Assembly (NCBI GenBank): GCA_023105745.1
Contig: JALGQZ010000008.1
Span: 19,901,866 to 19,965,865, forward strand
DNA length: 64,000 nucleotides
From: Austropuccinia psidii
Taxonomy: Eukaryota; Basidiomycota; Pucciniomycetes; Pucciniales; Sphaerophragmiaceae
Direction: 5' to 3'
Shown: positions 32,600 to 46,560 of the stretch, in pieces
How positions within the stretch are numbered: the stretch's first letter is position 1
Layout: each line of letters opens with the position of its first letter
The notes under the pieces: model-generated
The model's database searches: none
What the model was told of the DNA's origin: nothing
Seen by the model: only the letters and a program-made list of their open reading frames with translations
Program-made: the position numbers and the translations under genes

Positions 32600-35080
32600 T
32601 AATTACATTCTATCATAATGATTTTCAAGTGGTTTAAGTGCTCATTTGTTTTTAGGTTGTTGGGAGTGATAATGTGGAGTATAAAACTCAATTTTGAAAA
32701 TTGGCTATTTATCATATCCACTTCCAACTTTTTTCCAGAAATTAATAGGTCCATTAATAGGTATCATCATGAAGGATTTCTTCAAAAATTTCTTATTAAT
32801 TGTCATGGAATGTAGCTTATATATCCCTTTATATGGGAGAAACATACATATTAAATATTCTATATTCTTTATTTATTATTTCTCCATAATTTATCTTCTA
32901 TTTCTTTATTACTTTTTTATTTATTAACTTTTATTCTGTAGTTTTATTATTAACTTGTAATTTTTATCTAATGTTTATTTATCATTTCCTTATTATTCAT
33001 TTTACATGATATCCACTCCACACTGAAGGATTTATTCAAGAATTTCTTATTAATTGTCATATAATGTAGCTTATTTATCCCTTTATATGTGAGGAATATA
33101 CATATTAAATATTTTATATTATTGCTTTATTTTCCATTTCTGAAATATCTATTAAATTTCATTCTCTATTGTTATTATTAATTTTTTATGTTGTATTAAT
33201 TTTTATTATTTATTTAAATTTATTTATCAATTATTATTACTTATTACTCCCTATTATTTATTCCTTATTTATTATGCTCTGTTTGTTACTTTAGTATTAT
33301 TCATTCTTGCATTGGTTTTTATTATTTATTTTTCATATTTCTTAACCTGCTTTTATATTTATATTTTATTATTTAATATTTATTTTCTATTATTAACCTT
33401 TTATAAATCATTTTGCATTATCTTTTTCTGTTTCAGCGTGTATTTCGTTTACTTTGAATTTTTGATTTTTAAATTATTTATTTATGAGTCAGTATTAATA
33501 TAAATGAATTACATCTCCTATATTGAATAGGGTATTTTGATGATTTATTTAATATTTATTTAGATTCTATTTATTACTTCTTTCTGAAACGCTTATTGCT
33601 TATTTCTTTATCATTTATTCATTATTCATTCTGTGTTAATTTGTTATTATTCATTGAGTACTAATTCTTTATTATTTGATTTTTTTCACTGTTTAGAAAC
33701 TGTTTACTTTTTACCTTTGAATTCTCCATAACTTTTTTATTTATTCATTGATTTGCATGAATTAAGAAATGGAATCCTATTATGATTTATATGTCATTTT
33801 TCAATAATTATTAATTAGTATGCTCTGTAATTCTTTATAATGTATATCCTATTTATTAAATTCCTAACTCTTATTATTTCTTTTATATTGATTATTATTT
33901 ATCATTAGCTAGTATTAATCATTCTTTATTTTTTATGCTTTTTCTTTTGAATTCCCAATTTGAATTATTTATCTTTTTTTGAATTATTTATTTTTGGTTT
34001 ATTTATAATGTTGATTCCAAGACTTATTATTATATCCCTTTCATTATTTATTATTAATTTCTTATTCATTGTATATGAAATTTTTAATTTTCATTTTCTA
34101 ATATTAATTTTATATTTTACATTTTCTTGATTAGTTCACTCATCTTTTATCTTTATACAATATATTTTATATCTTATTACTGATATTTTATATTTTACTT
34201 AGAGTTTATTCTTATGGTTTATATCTTGTTTATTTTTATTATTAATTATTATTGATTATTATTAATTATATTTTAAACTTTAGTCATTATATATTATTAT
34301 GGTTTATGTTGCATTTTTAGCTCTATTTTCATTTTGTTATTATTTCTTTTTATTACTCATACTTTATTTATTATTTATTTTTATTTATTATTTATTTTCA
34401 TTAATCATACTTCATTCATTTGCATTAAATGTTATATCTTTTTTGTTATGTATTTCTATTAATCATATTTCATAATGCCTTTATCCCTTATTTTGATAAA
34501 TTATATTTTAGATTTTACTTATTATTTATTCTTAGTAATTATATTTTATAGTTTATTTATCATTTATATTTATTAACCATCTTTCATGTACTGTAATGAT
34601 ATTTTATATTTTCTTATTATTTATATTTATTAATCATCCTTTATACTTGATTTATGCTTTTATTTATAAATCATATTCTATCTTTCATTCATTAAGTATT
34701 CTTATTAATTATAATCAAAAGTTTTTTATCATTTATTCTTATGATTCATATTTGATTTATTTTTCTCATTTATGATCATTGATTATATTTTATATTTTAT
34801 ATATTTATATTATGTTTACATTTATTTAATTTATTTTTTGTTTTAATTAAGGGTCTTTTATTTATTATACTTTTTTTTAATTATATTTTTTATATTCTTT
34901 ATTTTATTTATTGTATTTTAATAGCTTTAATTTATTATTTATTTATTTATCTATCTTAATTTACAGTTTTTTAATTTGGAATTAATAATTCATATTTTAC
35001 TACTTCTTATTTATTATTCAATTTGAATTTTCACTAATTATTAACCTTGCTTTTTTAAATTCTTCTTATTTATTTTTTAT
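32600..35080. repeat. T-rich TTATTTATTATT low-complexity tract
   Basis: About 2.4 kb dominated on the plus strand by TTATT/TTTATT motifs. Near its left end there is a direct repeat: a segment around 32771 (AAGGATTTCTTCAAAAATTT) recurs around 33026, 255 bp apart, both continuing through ATGTAGCTTAT and CCCTTTATATG. From 34490 on, a shorter repeat built on TTTATATTTATTAATCATC appears. No credible ORF. Confidence 0.75.
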
Positions 35081-35086
35081 AATTAT

Positions 35087-35470
35087 GACTTCAACCGGTG
35101 GCAAAGCACAACCCCAGACACAGTCAAACTAACAGATTAGATTTAAAATCTATACAGTTTGATTTTTTTTATTATCAAATTTCTTCACTCAGTCATCTAC
35201 CTTCTGCTTGTACTCCTGATTCATCTCCCTTAAACTACGTCAGCTCCAAAGCAAATGCCTCACCTGCACCCATTCTGAGCCATGATTCTTTACCTCCATC
35301 TGCACCAACTAGTCAAGAGTAATCATTTTTATGTACTTCAGCTTCAAAAGAATCCTTGACAAGACCATTAAAAGAAATTTCTTTTGCTTTGAGACCCTCA
35401 GTTCTTTCATCAACACCTTCTTCACCATTATTAGCATCTAACATTGTTAATTATTGCAAGAAGTAGCAGT
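35087..35470 (+). pseudogene. Unidentified Ser/Pro-rich coding remnant
   Basis: Locally less AT-rich than its surroundings. An ATG at 35087 begins a short frame (MTSTGGKAQPQTQSN) that a frameshift seems to join to a Ser/Pro-rich reading (HLPSACTPDSSPLNYVSS ... LPPSAPTSQE, to 35322) and, beyond a stop, SALRPSVLSSTPSS-like sequence in the same register. It looks like the disordered N-terminus of a larger broken gene, perhaps transposon-borne. I do not recognise it. Confidence 0.35.
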
Positions 35471-37400
35471 ATATATGAGCTAACAAGCATAAAGCTATAC
35501 TGTGACTGCTAGCCTTTTAGATATTACCACATATCCAAAAAGGTGACAAGACAAATTTACAATATTTATTCTAATAATAAGAATCAATATTATTATCTTA
35601 AAATAAATAAAAATGGCACAAAAAGGCATCAATTCTTTAGTACCTCTGAATCTAATCAATAAACAGGTAGAATAAATTGCAACATTGGATTCACCATGGT
35701 GAAATACACATGTAAGATTTTGATTTAATATCTGTAAAGGAAATACTTACTGAGTAATAAGTAAACAATGCCATAAAACGCATAAACCATAAACCCTTGA
35801 ATATATCAGAAGGGAATGAATCAACATGGGGAATAAATTACACCATTAGATTCCCTACGAAGAATTACACATATAAAATCATTATTTCATATCTTTAAAG
35901 TAAATACTTAAAAAAATAACCTGAATATATGCACTTTTATGATCAGCGCATATATTAATGGTTTTTAGCTCATATCCCTTGAAATATACATGATAGAGAG
36001 CTGAACCAAAAGTAAATGTACCACTTAGTTACTTTAAGATTTCAAATATTAATTTTATTTGAAAAGTTATAAACAAGGCTATAACTTGTAAGGGTTTCTT
36101 GAACAAAATTGTTATAGCTTTTGACCACTTTGCTTTGAAGGTGGTAAAAACTTAAAATGAAGTGGGTATTCAAGTTCCAATAGCTCAAAATTGAAGAACA
36201 ATGTAATTTTTATCATTACATTCAAGGTATAACCCCTTGAAATCATGGTTTGAATCTTAAAATAGTAAATTTTGACAGAAAAGATGAGTTACAAGAAAAA
36301 TCTTCAACAATAGAGTTTTGATGATGTAATTAAACTCTCTTGGGATCTTGATAATTACATGCCAAAATATCAGATTTAACTCTATTTATGGCTTTATTAT
36401 GTATAAATCAAAGTTTTTGATGGTCAAAGGTTTAGCTTCAAATTGATTATTTACAATCACTCACTATAATCTTATTTTAAACATAACAGTCATATAAGTG
36501 ATGGAACTGGTTAATACTACTAGATTATGATTAATACTAATAAAAATCCACAAAGATTAGGCTTCTGACAAGCCTATGATGTCATAAAACTTTAATTTAT
36601 AGTAATAGCTCTAAATAATGGCATAATAATGAGATAAAATGGCTTAATTATTATGTAATCATAACTAAACCTTAAAATACTGATCAATTCCAGTGGATAC
36701 CATCAGCACACATCTACTCAAAGCCTTCTGGACTCTAATAGGGAGGATTTTACTATCTATACAGCTCTTTTTACCTCTATTTCCCTGTCAGATACAACAA
36801 AAGCATTAAATCATTAAAGTCAAAGGTAAAAGCTTTATTCTTTTTATATAAAGCTGTTATATATTTGAATATCAATGTAATCTTCATTTTAATCATCAAT
36901 CTTGATTTTATTAGACAAATTTTTAATTATTTTGTTAAATTTCTCTCTAAAATCTCTAATTCCACATAAAAACTAGGATACTTGTAATTTCTTCTATTTC
37001 AAATTATGAATACAATTTAAAGAAGTTATATTCAAATTTCCAGGCATAAATCAACGCAAAAATATTTTATTAAGTGTTAAAAGTAGGTTATTTTCATCTT
37101 TTAGAATAATTTTCTCTTTATTATTATTTTAATGATTCTTTTATTAATACAAATAGTATTTATATTAATATATAACTTTTATATTGGTAATATTATTGTT
37201 ATGAAATTGTTCTTATTATCAAAAAGCAATTTTTAATTCCTTCATCATTTATTTTGTAACAATAATAAAGTGCCATAAATATATTAATTATTATATATTA
37301 CTATATCATTTTTTTAATACAATTCATATCATTATATTTATTCAATAATAAAAATGTTTTCACACCATAATTATAATAATCCTTTGCTATTATAATCATT
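35471..37400. other. AT-rich DNA without recognisable features
   Basis: No ORF above chance and no repeat that I could trace elsewhere in the window. Confidence 0.5.
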
Positions 37401-37418
37401 CTTTATCTTATTCTTCAA

Positions 37419-38692
37419 TTGAATAAGGACATTTATAGTACAATAAGTAAAATATTGGTAATAGTAACTAATTGTTTCATAGTCAAACCTTACAGTGATG
37501 TGTTGGATCAATATATTCATCAATTTGAAAGGCATAACAAAGTGGTGAGTTTTCAGCTTATTGAATTATTAATGAATTCCACTAAAGAATTTATTTTGTA
37601 ATTTTAAATCTTTGAGCATCAAACAGCAGGTTTCAAAAAAGCATCTGAGCTCATTCATTGAGCTGATTAAATCCAATTTAGACTCTATTCAAGGATCAGA
37701 TGGCATTTTTATTCCTAACCTTAATTCAAGCACAGTGAACTCTGGACTATTCAAAGGTACTCAGATTCCTGAAACCATAATACAACAATTTAAGAGTCAG
37801 CTCAAGTATTCTCAAGCAAGGAAAAAGATCATCCTAAATGGAGAAGGTTTGGAGATAGCAAAATTGGAAGAAATTAATTTAATGAGAGGTGCATTGTAGA
37901 TCTTTCAAAATATTAATGGAATGCAAGGACCATTAGCTAAATTCTTGCTTCCTTTACACTTCCACCTTTTGAATAATGACCTACAGCTATGATTGACATT
38001 GGAATACCTAAAGCCCCTGAGGTCAATTCTAGGCCATTTCTCTCCAGCCTACTACAAGCTGCTCAAGAATTTGTTCAACCACAATTACCCAACAATACTA
38101 AAGGCTTTTGATTTCTTGGTGAAGAGGCCTCTTCTCAAAATATGCTTTATATTTTGAAGCCAGAAATCACATCCTCGCAAAACAAGCTCAATAACACTCC
38201 ACTCATAACCTCAGCATGCTCTAAGGGTTCAAACCACACTCGCACTTGTGGTTCTGATTCTTTGGCCCATCCTCAGAATCTAAATATTAATCAAGTCAAC
38301 ATTATTATTGTAATCATTTTAATTTGATGGATAACTCAATTTAATAATCAAAATTGAAACAAATTATTCTTATTCCCATCTTCAAGCTCAGTAGTCTGAT
38401 TGTTTTATTTGATTTTATTTGATTCAATTTCTGATACGGTTTGATTATTTCATCCAGCATGTTCAAATCAAATCTGTCTAATCAAATCTTTGATTCCATG
38501 AATCATCAATATAAAAATACAAAATTAATCCTCAAAAGACCTAATATTCCTTCAAATCCTAGGTGTGAAATATTCTTCAGTCCACAATTGAATTCCTGGC
38601 AGTCCAGATATTCATTTGAATTTATTGATCCAAATGGTAATCTGAAAGCAAGAGAGATCATGAATGAATTATCTTGCCTTTTTGGTGTTTAA
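37419..38692 (+). pseudogene. Unidentified coding remnant in several frames
   Basis: Coding-like composition through three consecutive pieces: 37419-37601 (DQYIHQFERHNKVVSFQLIE), 37612-37899 (KKHLSSFIELIKSNLDSI, IPNLNSSTVNSGLFKGTQIP) and, after frame changes, 37990-38327 and 38441-38692 (SPQLNSWQSRYSFEFIDPNG). All read plus, with stops between them. They may be one decayed gene of about 1.3 kb. No domain recognised. Confidence 0.35.
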
Positions 38693-38862
38693 ATGAAACC
38701 TTGTCAATCCTTTCCTAAAACTAAACTAAACTAACGTGTCTTGTTTTTGATATACTTTCCTGCTTCAAAATATACACCAGAAGCCCTCTGTGTTTCTTGA
38801 GGCTTCACCTCTCTATGTGGGTGCACATGCATAGACATGGTGTGAGTCTGTAATACCATATG

Positions 38863-40238
38863 TGTCAGTTTGTGACTCAAAACCAGAGAACAAGCATGAC
38901 AGCCAGAATACCATAAACTACTGTTAGAACGCAATACCACCAAAAGATGGATCTGAGCCAAAACAGCTCAAAAGGTATCAATAGAAAGAGGAAACTCAAC
39001 TCTTTCCAAATATTAAAGTCCCATAATCAGAGGAAAAAGAATAACAAATTTATTCAAGCTCAAAGCAGTTTCTGAGCATAAACCTTAATTTTCACCTCTC
39101 ATCTAAAATCCAGAGAAAGAAGCTGAACCCCATCAAATGTGTGTTCAAATTCAAGCTCTAAATTAGGGCTATCCAATTTTACTAGGCACATTGAGCTAGC
39201 ACCAAAATCCCAGAAGTTATGGCAAAAATAAAGTCAAATAAGGGTGAATAAAATATTCACCTCTCATCTAACTTTTACAGTTTTGGTGTAAGATACCTAA
39301 GGTGAGAACCTTTTGGAAAAATCTCAATAAGGGCTATCTTACAGTGCCATCCATTTCCCCATAGCTCAACTAGAACAAAAGGTATGGAGCAAACTAGTTC
39401 CATATAGGTCTGAAGAGAAATAAATATCTGGATACAAAAAATTGAACATGGTATAGCCTTTCCATATTGAATGATACTCATACAAAATGATCTTCCATTG
39501 TGTAGATCCCATCCAGGGCTACTCAATGAACAAATGTTGAGCTTGATAGCTCAAAAACTGACAATGTTATGGCAGCTTTAAGGTTAAAATCCCACAGTTT
39601 GGCCAATACATCTTTACTGTGGGATACTTTCCCATATATTTTATCATGAGGTGTCAAAAAGAAAAGGTAGCCTTTTTATACTTAGGATACTCATAGCTCA
39701 TTCAATAATGGGGTCCCATACAGGTTCTGTACAGCATTCTACGTGTCAGAAGAGGGCTATGTGGTCCCCAGATGTGGTTTGGAAACCACATCTGAGCCCA
39801 ATACAGAGTATACAGGCTGTTTGAAAACCACAATCCAGTCCTTGGAAGGGAAAATTGTTCTTTCACTTCCTCTATTTGAAATGGTCTAGAGGACCTTTTA
39901 ACCCAATTTCAGGATAACAAGGGACCTTTCTCTGCCCAAACAAAAAATCCCCATCCTGTTCTTGAATTACTACATAGTACAACTTTCAAAAACAGCTATA
40001 ATCTTGGGAAATAATCAGGTCTACTTATAGTTCATAGTGTTTTAGTCTTTATTATGATAACCTGATTGGTAAAGCTGCACCCAAGGTTTTAAATAGTGTA
40101 TTCACCACCACTATTTTGATATAGTAAAACCCTTAATATTATTTCCTGTAATCTTTCTTATTATAATACACCATGTCACAGTCATAGTTCACGTTGTAAA
40201 TAGTCATATCACAACTTCTTCATAGACTCATGGTGAAA
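38863..40238 (+). mobile_element. Solo LTR (family A), old copy
   Basis: Starts TGTCAGTTTGTGACTC and aligns along its length (about 1376 bp) with the other family A LTRs. Its end is decayed (CATGGTGAAA in place of CAGCATGACA). Flanks ATATG (38858-38862) and GTATG (40239-40243) match at four of five positions, consistent with an old target duplication. The inner hairpin stem is kept at about 39768-39793. Confidence 0.82.
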
Positions 40239-40440
40239 GTATGGCAACTGATAAGCTGAGGGCCGGGGTCGCCAGACCCACAAAAGAAAAGAATTCCAGG
40301 CCAATATGGCCAGTTCCCTGCACAATAAAGAGCTCAACACCACTATAAAGCTACAATAAGTAAAAATCTTAATAATCATATTAGTTTGATTGTTTTTCAA
40401 TTCATGGTGGGGCCCACACCATGACTAGTTTTTGTATTTA
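40239..40440. other. Locally GC-rich segment with two hairpins
   Basis: Stands out from AT-rich surroundings. GGGTC-GCCA-GACCC (40266-40279) and TCATGGTG...CACCATGA around GGGCCC (40402-40424) are inverted repeats about 135 bp apart. No ORF is convincing. It may be the end of an unidentified mobile element. Confidence 0.4.
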
Positions 40441-40479
40441 TTTATAATTTTCAGCTTTGGGGTAATTGCTGCCCAATTT

Positions 40480-40896
40480 CTGTAAAGTCACAATTCATAT
40501 TCAATATGTAAGAAATAACTAAATAAATAACACTAAAGAAAAATGAAATTAGCAATAATAAATAGTAATTCTTTAATTATTAAAAATAATAATAAGTTAA
40601 ATAATCTATATATAATAAATAGATAAGATAAATAATTGCAAATACATAAATAATACATGAATAATGAAGAGATCATAAATAATTATGATCTTTTCATTAA
40701 GCATGTATTACATAAAGACTAAAATTAATTGATTTATGAATAATAAAGAATAGTTTCAACTAAAAAGGAATGATAAATAGTAAATAATAAGTAAACATCA
40801 AAAACCAACAACAGAAAATTAACCAATAAATCATATATATATATAAATAAAAAATAAAAAATAAAAACTAAAAAATAAAAAATAAAAAATAAAAAT

Positions 40897-40927
<31 letters not shown>

Positions 40928-43000
40928 TAAAAAATAAATATAAAAAATAGAGATAAAAAATAAAAAATGAAAATGAAAAAATTAAAAACAAAAGCAAAAA
41001 ATAAAAAATAAAAAATAAGACAAACCAAAAAAGTAATTTTAATTAATGCTCATTAGTTTAAATTAATTTTAATTACTTCCAATTAGTTTCAATTTCCGGT
41101 AATCTTAATTATTTTCAAGAATTTTTGATAAATTGTTTCTTGATTATAATGAATTTTATTTAATTTTTAATTTGTGGAAATGATAAAAAATCAATTATAA
41201 ATAATAATCTAATTTATTATAATCTTAATTAAGATTAATCAATTGTATAAGATTTTAAAGAATATTGATTTTTAATTAACTTTTACTAATATTAACAGAC
41301 CTTAGTAATCTTTTTTTAATTTCAATTACTTTTAATGAGTTTTGATTAATTTGTTATAATTTCAATTATTTTGGATAAATTTTAATTAATTATGATTAAT
41401 TCTCATTATTTCTCATTATTATTGAAAAATTCATTAGCAATGACCTCTGGTTAAAATGATAGCATAAATTCAAAATAAATAATGCAGTAATAATCAAAGG
41501 ATAAATAAATAATAAAAATTTCAAAAAATATTATTTATTGAGTATGCCATACAATGAAGAAGTCAAGAATCCAGAATCAATAAATAATAAAAAGTGATAT
41601 CTTAACCAAAAAAATTAAGAAAACCTTGAATAATAAGTAAATAATGAATGAATCAAATTGGTTATAATCAAAGTCATAAGTTCAATAAATAAGTAATCAT
41701 AATCAAATGAAAGAACAAACAATTCACCCATAAATTCTAAAAATTAATGAAATAAAAAATAAAAACCCCCAAAAAAATACATAACAAAAAGGAAGAAATT
41801 GAGAAATTAATTACTAATAAGTAAAAAATAAATAAATGAAATATAAATAATAAACATTCAATGAGAAATTTTTGAACTGTTCAATTGTAATATTGATTCC
41901 TCAATAAGTTATATTCAAATTCATGCATCCTTTATAACTTCCAAGTGCAATGAATAAGTCATTATAAAGATATAAATAATTCATGAACAATCAATAATAA
42001 GTAAATAATAACAATAAGTAAAAAATAAATAACAGACCATTAACACATCAACAATATTAAATGAAGAAATAATAGAGCAAAAGTAACAAAAGCCATAATA
42101 CAAATAATTAAATTGAATCATTATTAAATTATGAAAAATCAAAAGGATTCATCGATTAGTTATATATCCAAATTCATTCTTAATTAATAATTACTAATCT
42201 CAATGAATAAGCCATTATACACTTAGAAATAGATAGTTAATAATATATAAATGATTTTATGAAATAACAAACTATTAATCCACCAAGGATAAATATTAAA
42301 CTAAATAAATTAATAATTCGATCAATAAATAAAAAAAATTCCAAAATAACAAGCAAATAATCAAGAAATAATAAACCAAAAGAGTATAAATAACAAAAAA
42401 TTCCATCAATCATTATTAAATTATGAAATTATGATTATGTCTTATCAGTTGTATATAAAACCTCATGCATACTTCATAATTAATAAGATGAATAAATAAT
42501 TTATTATAATAATTAATTTATTCCTTTCAAATATCATCAAATATGAACTGTTTAATTATTCATGAAATATTCACATTCAGTTCCATTCATGATTTTAATT
42601 AGTAAGCTCAATAAATAATTCATTATAATAATATATGAATTACTTAGCAGGAATATTATTATTCATGATAAAAATTGATCAATTAATTATCTTTCTAATT
42701 ACTCATGCACCACAATCATAATTTATTACTTACCCATAATGATAATAAATTAATTAATAATCATAATATATCAATTTTTTAAGTATTAAAGACAGTAATA
42801 ATAAAGAGTTAAAAGTAGTGTCCCATTATTATACAACCACATTGTGATCACAATCATTGATATCATAACTTTCAAAATTATTAATCCACTAAATACTCAA
42901 AACATCTCCAAATATTAATAATAAGCTGATCTTTCAAGTCATGGTGACTGATCAAAAGAGCAAATCTCAATAAAATAATGTATTATCTTTTGAAAAAAGA
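40480..43000. repeat. A-rich AATAAATAATAA low-complexity tract
   Basis: About 2.5 kb dominated on the plus strand by AATAA motifs, including a pure AAAAAT/AAAAT microsatellite at 40847-41026. A degenerate longer repeat is visible: TGAATAAGTCATTATA (41951), TGAATAAGCCATTATA (42204), then related sequences at about 42489 and 42610. Apparent ORFs here are low-complexity artefacts. Confidence 0.72.
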
Positions 43001-43519
43001 CTTGAATAATATTTGAAAAATCCACTTGGTTAATAAAAATCACTAAGTAATTTTATTCCATAATTATTTTGAATGTTTTAATCTGAATTCCCACCAAGTA
43101 TTACAATTAGATCCTGATTTATTATGAAATTGATACAGAGGACCTTAATATTAAACTTCTATTTCATATTCATTCTATTTTTATGACTAAAAGAAATTAC
43201 TTAATGTGATATAAGTGATATTGAGAGGTTTGATATATAAGTCTTGATCAAAATAAATGGATAATAATTGAACAATTCAATTTGTGAAGAATCAATTAAT
43301 TTTTTTAAATATTTTTCCTTAAATTTCAATTACCATCTGTTAAAAGAAAATCCAATGCATTTAGCATATATATTAATATGTGTGTGAGTTTTATTTTCAA
43401 AGTAAAGGAATTATAGCCCTAATTGATTGAACTGAGTAGGTCTCTATAATTTCGGTTTTTGTATACTCTTTTTAAATTAAAGTGATATTAATTTTACTTG
43501 AGCCATCTTTATATCATAT

Positions 43520-45700
43520 TTTATGGGTCAAATAAGCTCTTTAATATATTCCAGTGAGCTTTCCAGTCAATTTCCAAACTCTTTGCTCAAAAAATCACAC
43601 TTCAAACTCCAAATTAAACCAAATTCGAATTGCACAATGCTATTTTTCACAAGAAAAGGATGGATACCAGTCATGCTTAGTCAATGGATTCTCAAAGTGA
43701 GCTAAGTGTCATAAAGGAACCAAGAAAAACCTGGTCTCTCATCTGACAGAATTTAATAAAGAAATATGGGCTCAAGAAATTTCAGAAAAGAACACCAATG
43801 TGCACAGTAATTTATCAAACACCCATGGAAGCATAATGAAAAGTATTAATGTTAGCTTAAAGAATTATTCAAACAATTATCTAATCCACCTCATAATTAA
43901 AGATCAAAAATCATATGCTTTAATTAAATCCAAGTCATTTCAAAAGCTTCTTCATACTCTGAAAAAGGAAATTAACTCAATCTCTAAAACAACTATTTCC
44001 AAAAGAATAAAGAAATGTTTTTTGAATGATAAAGAATGTATATTTACCTTTATCAATTTTTAAGAACCAAAATTCCCATTTTCTACTGACATCAGGTCTG
44101 GTTGAGGTGGAATGTTGTATATTACTTCAACAGCTCATTACAAATAAACCTATTGGAAGCCATTCACTTCAACCATTGTATTTGCCAGAGTCCCTGAAGC
44201 TCATACTGGGAAAAACATATACACAGAGACTGTGGATATTATTAATGTATTTTTCATTGAAAAATCTCAAAATCCAAGGGGATCAAAGTGTTATGCAATT
44301 CAAATAGATACCTCTAGTGATTTATACAGTTTTTTGAATTCTTTATACAGTTTAGATATCACATAAATTGGTAGTTGAACTATGGCCATAACCTTAGATA
44401 ATTCTTCATCACATACAACATTTATGGATTTAGTTGTTAAAAATGCTTTTCTGAAAGGTTTTTACTTGTACATTTGATGTTTTGCACATATTCTTAATTT
44501 ACCTGAAAAGGATTCCTTAAAGAATCTTGATGAATCAATGGATAAGCTTAAGAAGGTGGTTCATTTAATATTTTTATTAAACAGCTTATGGGAAAGCTTC
44601 AAATGCATTTGTGGAAAAAATAAATAGCCATCATGACAGCCCATGGCTGAAATTTACACTAGATTGGACTCAAAATATTCAATGATTTTTTCTGAATTGA
44701 AACAAAAGAGCTCACTTGGTGACTTTATTTATGGGTAAAATAAGTGTCAAAAAAAAACAAAAGACATATAACTTCAACATCTAAAACCAAAAAATATTCA
44801 GTAGTAAAAAGCAGAAAACCATTTCCTATGCAATTGGAAAAGCTGATCTTCAACATGATATCTGGCTTGTATGTCTCCCTACTTTATTATCTTTTTTCAA
44901 TATGAATATAACTAAAAAAAATTATTACTATTAAGGATATAAATTTTGAATATTACTGGGCTTTTTTTCAGCAATCTAAAGGTCTTTTCACTGCAACGGA
45001 TGAAGTTAAAGGTGATTCTTATCCTTCACTTTTGTTAGTAATTCTTTGGTACCAACTCCTTCTTGAAAAATTCCAAAAAAACAAAAAAAAAGAATTTTCA
45101 AGAGAATCCCAACTATATGATGCAGCTTAAATGAATATTCAAATCTTGAAAGTTATTACAACATTAGATCAAATTCCTGTGCTATGTGCTTGATTCTTGA
45201 CCCACAATTCAAGCTTACATGGTTTACTCAGAATGATTTGTTGCAAGAAGATTAGAGAAACAGTGATACTGGACCAATCAAGTATAAGGATGAAGCACTC
45301 AAATGTCTCAGTGACGTATATTCTGAATATTCTTCCAAATATGAAATCAACTTTTCACAAGCTCCTCAAGTTTCTGAAACACCCCAACAAATCCAAATCA
45401 ATTGAATAATTCTGAATAAAGAATGTTCAAACAAAAAAAACTAACAAAATTCGCCAATATTTGCCAACTTATTCACCCCACTATCTAATATCCATTCTTG
45501 AATGGTGGAATAGCCACAAAAAAGGTTTTCCAATATTATCCAAAATTTCAAAAGATTACCTTGGAATACCTGCAACCTCAGCACCTAGTGAGTGTGTATT
45601 TTACAAATCTGGGAGCTTGATTGCTAGCAAAAGAAAATCACTTTAATGTCATTCTGTGGAGGAAAATATGTGTTTAGTATCATGTTTAGATGATGATATT
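43520..45700 (+). pseudogene. hAT-family transposase pseudogene
   Basis: The C-terminal dimerisation region is clear at 45461-45646: LISILEWWNSHKKGFPILSK, then DYLGIPATSAPSECVFYKSG and LIASKRKSL, the hallmark block of hAT transposases. Upstream, in changing frames, are KSFQKLLHTLKKEINSISK and TTISKRIKKCF (about 43930-44020), and FARVPEAHTGKNIY-like sequence near 44180-44220. The expected length (600-700 residues) fits the 2.2-kb span. Many stops; inactive. TIRs and 8-bp duplication not found. Confidence 0.8.
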
Positions 45701-45719
45701 TATTAATTTATGCATTCTT

Positions 45720-46130
45720 CTTATGATAATATGTAACAAGTCCATTTTGTATTTTCTTTTTTTAATTTTTTTTCTCTTGAAATCATATGACAAAATATTT
45801 ATTCAATCCAAAAATTATGAGAAGTAAAATAACTTTTAGTATTATATTTTTCAGTTTAGATTTATTGTAATTGTCAAAGTTCTATTCTTTAGACAGTGTT
45901 TTTATTGCATTTTAAGTAATATAATCTTTTTCTGTCAAAAACTCACAATTTCATTTTTGAAATAAATAATCCTTTTTTTCAGATTCTATATTTAAAATCA
46001 CTAACTAACACAGATATTTTGAATTACTGGTATTTGATTTTCCAATATTATGATGGTGAGTAATAGTTATATTTATTTAATTTGGTTTGCATGGTAACAG
46101 CCTAAATTTTGGTTAGGTGTATTTCTTTTC
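45720..46130. other. AT-rich DNA downstream of the hAT remnant
   Basis: No feature supported. Confidence 0.5.
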
Positions 46131-46560
46131 AATGTTTTATGGCCAAAGGTTTGATTTTTAATTTTTCATAACAATGACCATACCCTAACATAGTCTAATG
46201 TAATATAAGCTGATTATAATATCAAAAATTTGCTATTATATTAATTACATATAGAATGATTATCTAAATATTCATATAGAATATTTATGCCAATAAATGA
46301 GAATATAAAAACCACATCATTTTATTTCATTTGTGGTATTTTCAATTACATAAATGCCATGAATTAAATTGATGGCATTAGTGGAATTAGTGGAATTAAA
46401 AATATCATTTATGGCATTAATTGAATGAACAGTACCATAAAATGCATTCACAGTGCTATTTATGGTATCAAAGAGGGGTCCATAGCATTTCTTATGTGTA
46501 CTTACTAATTCATTCCAAAAAAACTTGAGGCCTTATGTGTTTTTACAAAAGCCCTAGAAA
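46130..46560. repeat. Fragment related to the foldback element
   Basis: Contains TTTATGGCCAAAGG (46136), a run of GGCATTA/CCATAAA units (46330-46475) and GGCCTTATGTGTTTTTAC (46531-46548), the motifs that make up the arms and interior of 30134-31061. Ends are not clear. Confidence 0.4.

Noticed and set aside
40734..41028. Phe-rich membrane protein ORFs on the minus strand
   Set aside because: They are translations of an AAAAAT microsatellite.
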